A DNA stretch of 64,000 bases, taken from positions 55,186,878 through 55,250,877 of the forward strand of contig NC_083878.1 of the NCBI RefSeq assembly GCF_032452875.1, given 5' to 3'. Shown here piece by piece: positions 56,845 through 64,000 of this stretch. A program made the position numbers and the translations under genes. How positions within the stretch are numbered: position 1 is the stretch's first letter; the number at the start of each line of letters is the position of its first letter. The notes below the pieces were generated by a model. That model ran no database searches and was not told where the DNA came from. It saw only the letters and a program-made list of their open reading frames with translations. The stretch comes from Bos javanicus (lineage: Eukaryota; Chordata; Mammalia; Artiodactyla; Bovidae).

Positions 56845-57175
56845 TTTTTTTTAATTTTATTTATTTATTTTAATTGGAGGACAATCACTTCACAACACTG
56901 TGATGGCCCCTGCCACAGATTGACATGTACCCCCCTCCTATCCTGAACCCCCCTCCCACCTCCCTCCCCACTCCATCCTTTTGGGTGGTCCCAGAGCACC
57001 AGCTTTGAGTGCCCCGCTTCCTCCATCAGCACTGGTCATCTATTTTACATATGGTAATGTACATGATTCAATGCTATTCTCTCATACCATCGCACCCTTA
57101 CTTTCTCCCCATTGTCCAGTAGTCTGTCCTTTACATCTGTGTCTCTTTTGCTGCCTTACATATAGGATCAAAGGC
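56845..57175 (-). mobile_element. Ruminant L1 3' UTR (antisense)
   Basis: 'ttttaattggaggacaatca', the C-rich 'cccccctcccacctccctcc' stretch, and 'caccagctttgagtgccc' are the ruminant L1 3' UTR in reverse, with a T tract (56846-56851) at the poly-A end. 5'-truncated to about 330 bp. Confidence 0.85.
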
Positions 57176-57361
57176 TCATAGCTTTGGCTCTGCATTTCAT
57201 TTTGGTGAAAACAAATAAACAGCAACCATGAGAGTACTCTACAGTTTAAAAAAAAATGGAAATGATGTATACTGGGAAGACTATAAAATCTGAATTAGAC
57301 TGCCTAAAATAACAAAAATGATTATCCTTCCCTCAGAACAGGTGTGGATTTGGGAAGTAAG

Positions 57362-57570
57362 GAAGTAACATTTCTTGAAGCCAGCTAGGAGTCAGGCACT
57401 GGGCAAGGTCTTTAATTTTTAGTACTTTGCTTGATCCTCTGTGAGGCAGGCATTAGGCCCATTTTACAAATCACAATAAAGCTTAGGGAGGTTAAAGAAT
57501 TTACAGAGTTACAAAGCTGATGGGTGTGTAAAACTGGGACTCAACCTAAGCTATTCTGGGTCCCAAGCCA
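57362..57570 (-). mobile_element. MIR SINE (antisense)
   Basis: 'gagtcaggcactgggcaag', 'cattaggcccattttacaaa', 'gggaggttaaagaattta' and 'gagttacaaagctgatggg' are the antisense MIR order. Confidence 0.8.
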
Positions 57571-57904
57571 TTGGGACTCTGAGGATGACAGCAAACTTAC
57601 AGGTTTGGAGAGCACCGTAAAGGTGGGTACACGATGGTAGTAATCTAAGCTCTGCCTTCTTGGAAGTGTGTATGACAAGCATCCCTGCTTCATTTGCTTA
57701 AAGAATCACATAGAAACTGTTTTTCTGGGTCTTTATCATTTTGTGGAGCCACTAAGAAGTGGGAACAGCTCAGGCTAAGCCAGGTCTTCTAGAAACATTT
57801 CTTCTTTTGTGCTTGTGAAGGTTTTCATTATTTTACTACTGTTGTTATTATTTTCCTCATTATTTAAGCTGCTCTACCTGCCAGAAAGAATGTGTTCAAA
57901 ATGG
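57571..57904. other. Unique sequence, nothing recognised
   Basis: No repeat or exon was recognised. Confidence 0.4.
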
Positions 57905-58203
57905 CAATGATGTGAATTTAAAAAAAGAAAAAGAAGCTGACTCACAGATATACAGAATAAACTAAAGATTATTGGTGGGGAGAGAGGAGGTGTGATATAG
58001 AAGTAGAGAATTAAGAGGTACAAACTACCAGTATAAAATAAGCTATCAGGATATATTGTTCAACACTATATTATATTGGTGATATGACCAATATTTTATA
58101 ATAAATGTAAGTGGAGTACACCTTTAAAAATCATGAAGCAATTGCCTATAACATATAATATCATACAACTATACTTAGCATAAAAACAAACAAACAAAAA
58201 AAG
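57905..58203 (+). mobile_element. L1 3' UTR (sense)
   Basis: 'gactcacagatatacagaat', 'aagaggtacaaactaccagt', 'atattttataataaatgtaa' and 'aactatacttagcataaaa' with an (aaac)n tail are the L1 3' UTR in order. Confidence 0.8.
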
Positions 58204-58382
58204 AATCCAGCAATGAAGAGGATGACTCTGCTTTGACATTGGATGTGGAAAACACTATTGTTGCTTTTAAAACAACCTCTATATATTGATGAGGAAATAT
58301 GTCCAGGATATATTGCTTGAAAATTGCAAAACAAAATAAGTGGTTACAATACTTAAACATTTATTTATATATGTTTACTCTT

Positions 58383-59071
58383 TTTTATTAGTTTTTATTG
58401 GAGTATAGTTGATTTACAATGTTGTGTTAGTTTCTGCTGTACAGCAGAGTGAATCAGTTACACATATATTCACTCTCTTTTAGATTCTGTTCCCACACAG
58501 GTCATTACAGAGTCCTGAGTAGAGTCCTCTGTGCTACCCAGCACATTCTTTTTAGTTACCTATTTTATAAGATAGCATTATGTATATGTGAATCCCAATC
58601 TCCAAATTTATCCCTTCCCCCACTTTTCTCCTTGGTAACCATAAGTTTGTTTTCTACATCTGTGACTCTATTACTATTTTGTAAATAGATTCATCTGTAC
58701 CACCTTTTTGAAGATTCCACATATAAGTGAAATCATTTGATATTTGTCTTTCTCTACCTCATTTACTTCACTGAGTATGACAATTTTTAGATCCATCCAT
58801 GTTGCTGAAAATGGCAATATCTTACAGGAAAACATAGGCAGAACACTCTGACAGAAATTGCAGCAAGATCTTTTTTGATCCATTGCCTAGTGTAAAAAAA
58901 AAAATAAAAACAAAAATAAACAAATGGAATCTAATTAAGGTTTTGCATAGCAAAGGAAACCACACACAAAAAAAGACAACCCACAAAATGGGTGAAAATA
59001 TTTGCAAATGAAGCAACCAACAAGGGATTAATCTCCAAAATATACAAACAGCTCATGCAGCTCTCTCTCTC

Positions 59072-59125
<54 letters not shown>

Positions 59126-59505
59126 AACAACCTAATCAAAAAATGGGCAAGATCTAAACAGACATTTTTCCAAAGAAGACATACAGGTGGCCAAGAGCCA
59201 CATGAAAAGATGTTCAACATCACTAATTATTAGAGAAATGCAAATTAAAACTACAATGAGGTATCACTTCATGCTAGTCAGAATGGCTCTCATCCAAAAA
59301 TATACAAAAAATAAATGCTAGGAAAGGTGTGGAGACAAGGGAACCCTCCTTCACTGCAGGTGGGAATGTAAATTGGTATAGCACTATGGCAAATAGTATG
59401 GAGATTCCTTAAAAAAACAAAAACAGAGCTACCATATGATCCAGCAATCCCACTCCTGGGCATATATCTGGAGAAAACTGGAATTCAAAAAGATACATAT
59501 AGATA
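58383..59505 (-). mobile_element. L1 with 5' inversion, inserted in L1M
   Basis: 58383-58820 is the L1 3' UTR and ORF2 end in antisense, beginning with a T tract (poly-A complement) and 'ttggagtatagttgatttac'. 58821-59505 is an upstream ORF2 stretch in sense ('aacataggcagaacactctg', 'gaggtatcacttcatgctag', 'gatccagcaatcccactcc'). This is a minus-strand insertion with an inverted 5' part. TSD gttta(c/t)tctt lies at 58373-58382 and 59506-59515, with one mismatch. Confidence 0.82.
59062..59122 (+). repeat. (TC)n(TG)n microsatellite inside the L1
   Basis: About 14 nt of CT repeats, then atgt and about 22 TG units. It interrupts L1 ORF2-derived sequence, so it arose after or with that insertion. 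Likely length-polymorphic. Confidence 0.95.
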
Positions 59506-59799
59506 GTTTATTCTTGCATAGGAAAAATTCTGCCCCCAACCTATGACAAACAGTTAATAATAGCTATCTCTGGAGATAGAATTACAGGGGATATTCATTT
59601 TCAAGATGATGTTTTTCTGTATGTTTTACCTTTATATAATATGTATACCAATATCTTTATAATCAGGAAAAAAATAGACATATTATTAAATGCCTATGCT
59701 AGCATCTTGATCCTGATCTTATCATGAACAGCTTTACCCAGGTTGTTAGCTGAGGCAACTAATGGATTAAAGTAATGTGCATGTCACTAGAGCACTGGA

Positions 59800-59928
59800 G
59801 AAGAAAATGGCAACCCACTCCAGTATTCTTGCTTAGAATATCCCATGGACAGAGGAACCTGATAGGCTACAGTTCATGGGGACTCAAAGAGCCGGACACG
59901 ACTGAGTGACTTGGCTTCAGAGCATTGG
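59800..59928 (+). mobile_element. BovA SINE monomer with TSD
   Basis: 'gaagaaaatggcaacccact' to 'cggacacgactgagtgactt'. The 11-bp TSD agagca(c/t)tgga lies at 59789-59799 and 59929-59939, with one mismatch. Confidence 0.92.
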
Positions 59929-59939
59929 AACATTTCATA

Positions 59940-61023
59940 TTGCGTAACCATGGATGTGAAATACTCTGATGGTCTGCTACAGGCAATTTGACATCACACA
60001 GTTTTTACCATTGTTGGGTGAGCTATGGCAATAAGATTCATGAGAGAATGACATCTGAATATTGGCTACACAGAGGATTCCAAAAACACTGTGGGCAGAA
60101 TAAAAATAACCTGAAAGGCTAGTATATTTTTACCAAATGATATTTTCAATTCATCACAAAGATGCTGTTGGTGTTTCATGAGTTGAAACATCAGGTTTCC
60201 TTATTCCTTGCTACAATGTTTGTCATTTACTTTAAAATTCCCTTCTGCAAAGACAGTGAGATTTTGCATGTGTTCTTTAGTTTAAGCTCCACTCAAGAGG
60301 CAATCTGTCATGTTCATCAGGAATCCAACCACTCAGGATGGTCACAAGCACTCCCAACAGAAGATCATATGTCAGAGGAGGCCACTGCAAGTGCTTTGAG
60401 CCATACTTCAGTCAACATCAGGGGCTTTATATAATAAATACTAGAAATGGGTGTTTATTGGTAAATTGCTAGCTTGTTAATTACCATGATGGATGATTCA
60501 CTGGAGAAAACATTGGTGTTCAACATTATGGATTGGTTCACCTATCTTATAGACACTGCCCTCAACTTTAGGAACAACAGAGCATATAGCGAGGCTTGAG
60601 GCTTGGATCCTTAGGAATGAGATCTGAGCTTGAGCTCCAAAAGCTTCTGATCACAGAGACAGGGAAGCAGAATTTTTGCTTGCTTAATGACTTCTATGAG
60701 GTAACCATCACACCTCTCCAAGGCTGTGGTATTTACCTCAAGTGAACCTTTCATGCAAAATAGTATTCAAAGCTAGGTGCTAGGACAGGAAACTATATAA
60801 ATTTCTTAATATATTCATTCTTAGGGCTGCTTTCATTGTCATTGTGAACAGTATCCACCTCAGTTTGGTAGCTACTGTCCATCTATCATTAATTTATCTA
60901 TCTACCCACCCATCCACCCACCCTTCTATCTATAAAACTTAACAGTTGTACATGACCAAATTGGCTTGTTAGTTTAATTTTCAACACTTTTATTTAAAAA
61001 TAAAGCAGATAAGAGTAGAGGTC
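59940..61023. other. Unique sequence with (ATCT)/(ACCC) tract
   Basis: A tetranucleotide-like tract (tatc/accc units) lies at 60896-60934. No repeat family or exon was otherwise recognised. Confidence 0.4.
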
Positions 61024-61030
61024 ATAATGA

Positions 61031-61250
61031 CTTAGGTGGCTCAGTGGTAAAAAAAAACATGTCTGTCAATGCAGAAGATGCAGGAGATGTGGGTTCGATC
61101 CCTGAGTCAGGACAATCTCCTGGAATAGGAAATGCCAATCCTGAAATGGCAACTCCAGTATTCTTGCCTGAAAAATTTCATAGACAGAGAAGACTGGCGG
61201 GCTACAGTAAATGGGGTTGCAAAGAGCTGGACACAACAGAGCACGTATGT
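61031..61250 (+). mobile_element. Bov-tA SINE with short TSD
   Basis: 'cttaggtggctcagtggtaa' head, 'gggttcgatccctgagtcag' B-box region, a BovA body with a small local duplication near 61130-61150, 'cacaacagagcacgtatgt' end. Flanking ataatga lies at 61024-61030 and 61251-61257. Confidence 0.9.
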
Positions 61251-61489
61251 ATAATGATTTTGGCAAAAAAAGGAATGGGTTGGTTGACCTGTGTATGTTT
61301 GTAGAGATGTGATCTTTCTGTAACTAAAGTCAATCCAGAAACATTTGCAGGGCCCCCTGGACATGGATGCAGCTTGCTTTAAGCAATGGATACCTTCTGC
61401 AAACACATAAGACTTTTCCAGTTGCTCATACATATCCACAAACAGATGATTTCAGTTCTGTTTTATCCGATCTATCTCTGTATTTACTG

Positions 61490-62170
61490 CTGACAAATGT
61501 CTTTTTTCCAATGACTCCACCCTTCTTGCTGTCCTCTCACTGATTCCTCTTTCTCAGATTTTTCTTAGGCACCTTTTCTTATTTGCTCCCTAGGCTCTAC
61601 TGCTATGCAGAGTCTTATTCTCTGTCTTTTCCTTTCTCTCCTTGGCCGATCACAATCCCGTGACCCAAATGGTCTGACTTAATATATATGGTGAGCTGTG
61701 GATCTATAGCTACTTCTCTAACCCCTCTCCCATGCTACAAACACTTACAGAAAACTATTAGCCCTGCGAATGCACCCTTAAACTCAACTTGTCTCACTCA
61801 AATTAGCATCTTTTCCAGCTCCTTCACTTCATATATCAATTGGCAAGGCACACCATTTCTACACCCAAGCTATTCCTTATACGTCTCCTAGCCTTCTCAT
61901 CCCCGATGCCAAAACCCTAGTTCAGACAGGTTAACCACCTCTTCTCTGGATTGTTAGAAAACAACCTACCATACCTCCCTGCCTCCATTTCACCTTCTAC
62001 TCCATTCTCCACACAGTTTCAGACGGATCCTTAAAGCATATAAATTCTGGGCTCCCTTCTGCCTTCAGCATTAACTCCAAACTTCTTAGCAAAGAGTACA
62101 AGGGCCCTACTAGCTCTGAAATAGTATCATCATCTCATTTCCTTCCATCTGGGCTCCCTCCTCCATTCCA
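61490..62170 (+). mobile_element. L2 LINE relic, about 0.7 kb
   Basis: Landmarks occur in the L2 order: 'ctcactgattcctctttctc', 'taaactcaacttgtctcact', 'ccattctccacacagtttca', then 'aactccaaacttcttagca' and 'caagggccctactagctctg'. Translation is thoroughly broken. 62171-62549 is A/T-rich with nothing recognised. Confidence 0.6.
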
Positions 62171-62555
62171 CCTCCCTCTGTTTCTATAGATGTCATATAC
62201 AATAAGTCTCTAATAAATCTTTTGCAATGAAAAAAATGAATAATGAAAATTTATTTTAGTTAATTTTAAAAATGTATATTAAAATATTCCCCAATTGATT
62301 TCACATGGCCACTTCAGAAATATTCCTATAAAAAAAAAAATCCTTCACCTAACAAGTGATGAAACTAAGCCTCAGAAACATTAAGTAGCTTGGCAAAGTC
62401 TCCCAGCCAGATATGCACATTATGAAACAAGCATCAAATCTCCAACCTAGAACACAGGAGCCTTCAGATTCCTATACTGCCTCTTCTGATTGTTTGTGAA
62501 TCAGTACTATTATAATATTTATATCATTAATATTATGATATTTAATACCATGTAT

Positions 62556-63176
62556 GGAGCTGACTGTGGCTCAGACCATGAACTCCTTATTGCCAAATTC
62601 AGACTTAAATTGAAGAAAGTAGGGAAAACCACTAGACCATTCAGGTATGACATAAGTCAAATCCCTTATCATTATACAGTGGAAGTGAGAAATAGATTTA
62701 AGGGCCTAGATCTGATAGATAGAGTGCCTGATGAACTATGGAATGAGGTTCGTGACATTGTACAGGAGACAGGGATCAAGACCATCTCCGTGGAAAAGAA
62801 ATGCAAAAAAGCAAAATGGCTGTCTGGGGAGGCCTTACAAATAGCTGTGAAAAGAAGAGAAGTGAAGACCAAAGGAGAAAAGAAAAGATATAAATATCTG
62901 AATGCAGAGTTCCAAAGAATAGCAAGAAGAGATAAGAAAGCCTTCTTGAGTGATCAATGCAAAGAAATAGAGGAAAACAATAGAATGGGAAAGACTAGAG
63001 ATCTCTTCAAGAAAATCAGAGATACCAAAGGAACATTTCATGCAAAGATGGGCTCGATAAAGGACAGAAATGGTATGGATCTAACAGCAGCAGAAGATAT
63101 TAAGAAGAGATGGCAAGAATACACAGAAGAACTGTACAAAAAAGAGCTTCACGACCCAGATAATCACAATGTGTGA
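62556..63176 (+). pseudogene. BovB endonuclease C-terminus and linker frame
   Basis: An open frame with the C-terminal SDH motif (62571-62579) of the APE-type endonuclease, then KVGKTTRPFRYD, the GLDLIDRVPDELW linker and a long basic stretch (KRREVKTKGEKKR). It ends at tga 63174-63176 because of a 1-base loss relative to the element, where NHNV replaces the read-through into the RT. The upstream part of the open frame (62490-62555) is flanking DNA, not BovB. Confidence 0.9.
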
Positions 63177-64000
63177 TCACTGACCTAGAGCCAGACATTC
63201 TGGAATGCGAAGTCAAGTGGGCCTTAGAAAGCATCACTATGAACAAAGCTAGTGGAGGTGATAGAATTCCAGTTGAGCTATTCCAAATCCTGAAAGATGA
63301 TGCTGTGAATGTGTTGCACTCAATATGCCAGCAAATTTGGAAAACTCAGCAGTGGCCACAGGACTGGAAAAAGTCAGTTTTCATTCCAATCCCAAAGAAA
63401 GGCAATGCCAAAGAATGCTCAAACTACCGCACAATTGCACTCATCTCACATGCTAGTAAAGTAATGCTCAAAATTTTCCAAGCCAGGCTTCAGCAATATG
63501 TGAACTGTGAACTTCCTGATGTTCAAGCTGGTTTTAGAAAAGGCAGAGGCACCAGAGACCAAATTGCCAACATCCACTGGATCATGGAAAAGGCAAGAGA
63601 GTTCCAGAAAAACATCTATTTCTGCTTTATTGAGTATGCCAAAGCCTTTGACTGTGTGGATCACAATAAACTGTGGAAAATTCTGAAAGACATAGGAATA
63701 CCAGACCACCTGATCTGCCTCTTGAGAAATTTATATGCAGGTCAGGAAGCAACAGTTAGAACTCGACATGAAACAACAGACTGGTTCCAAATAGGAAAAG
63801 GAGTTCATCAAGGCTGTATATTGTCACCCTGTTTATTTAACTTCTATGCAGAGTACATCATGAGAAATGCTGGACTGGAAGAAACACAAGCTGGAATCAA
63901 GATTGCCGGGAGAAATATCAATAACCTCAGATATGCAGATGACACCACCCTTATGGCAGAAAGTGAAGAGGAACTAAAAAGCCTCTTGATGAAAGTGAAA
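63173..64000 (+). pseudogene. BovB reverse transcriptase, open to window edge but mutated
   Basis: From gtg 63173 the RT frame is open for 276 codons to base 64000. It holds VFIPIPKKGNAKECSNYRTI, DVQAGFRKGRGTRDQ, motif A FIEYAKAFDCVDH (first catalytic Asp is Glu, codon 63632-63634), VHQGCILSPC (Arg to His, codon 63806-63808, a CpG-type change) and an intact YADD at 63932-63943. It is out of frame with the upstream part. Because no stop lies inside the window, a closed-ORF scan would miss it. Confidence 0.92.

Larger units (their letters stand above)
58204..59695 (+). mobile_element. Old L1M 3' UTR, split by a younger L1
   Basis: The left piece (58204-58382) has 'atgtccaggatatattgctt' and 'gaaaattgcaaaacaaaat'. 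The right piece (59506-59695) has 'gcataggaaaaattctgc', 'gttaataatagctatctctg' and 'ttataatcaggaaaaaaat'. Together they are one L1M 3' UTR interrupted at 58383-59505. Confidence 0.65.
62550..64000 (+). mobile_element. BovB LINE, runs off the right edge
   Basis: 5'-truncated within the endonuclease (GADCGSDHELL at 62556-62588), then the linker and the reverse transcriptase up to the window end. The best preserved BovB in the window. Its 3' end lies outside. Confidence 0.96.

Noticed and set aside
4292..64000. Repeated near-identical segments that could suggest a CRISPR-like or tandem array
   Set aside because: The spacing is irregular, both strands are used, and each unit is a SINE or LINE end with its own TSD. 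There are no short regular direct repeats with unique spacers.

Overview
The window is ordinary mammalian nuclear DNA from a bovid ruminant (cattle, or a close relative such as buffalo, bison, sheep or goat). The evidence is the repeat content: at least ten BovB (RTE-class) LINE copies, about twenty-five Bov-tA/BovA SINEs, three BOV-A2 dimers, two CHR-2-type tRNA-Glu SINEs and ruminant L1 3' ends. Older, pan-mammalian layers (MIR, L2, MER5-like and other hAT fragments, Tigger1, an old L1M) lie underneath. I cannot separate the bovid species from sequence alone. I found no host protein-coding exon, no tRNA, rRNA or snRNA gene and no CRISPR array. Every long open frame I could explain lies in a transposon or in an antisense SINE. 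The window is best read as intergenic or deep-intronic DNA.

Layout. 0-6.2 kb: a CHR-2 SINE cut by the window edge, a Tigger-like remnant, three same-strand BOV-A2 dimers, and a 1.8-kb BovB split by one of them and followed by a 46-bp antisense BovB tip. 6.4-16 kb: mostly unique sequence with an LTR-like piece, scattered SINEs, a textbook 5'-inverted L1 (12.6-13.1 kb) and a possible conserved non-coding block (9.2-9.5 kb). 16-26 kb: MIR, L2, CHR-2 and Bov-tA copies, a BovB 3' end, and a homeodomain-site-rich unique block (23.4-23.8 kb). 26.3-28.7 kb: a near full-length but decayed Tigger1 with a SINE nested in it. 30.4-33.8 kb: a 2.1-kb antisense BovB next to two L1 3' ends facing each other. 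34-52 kb: long unique stretches with single SINEs, a perfect 19-bp hairpin (41.9 kb) and two CNE-like blocks (41.3 and 46.3 kb). 52-64 kb: AT-rich duplicated sequence, several L1 3' ends including an inverted L1 nested in an older L1M, a long L2 relic, and a BovB copy running off the right edge with its reverse-transcriptase frame open to the last base.

How the elements relate. BovB supplies reverse transcriptase and endonuclease, and the Bov-tA/BovA SINEs are its established non-autonomous partners. All three large BovB copies here are damaged, each at different reverse-transcriptase positions. Target-site duplications that I could read directly give a relative insertion order at several places. 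I see no convincing new system; the best leads are the perfect hairpin, the ultra-short BovB insertion, the inverted L1s and the CNE-like unique blocks.
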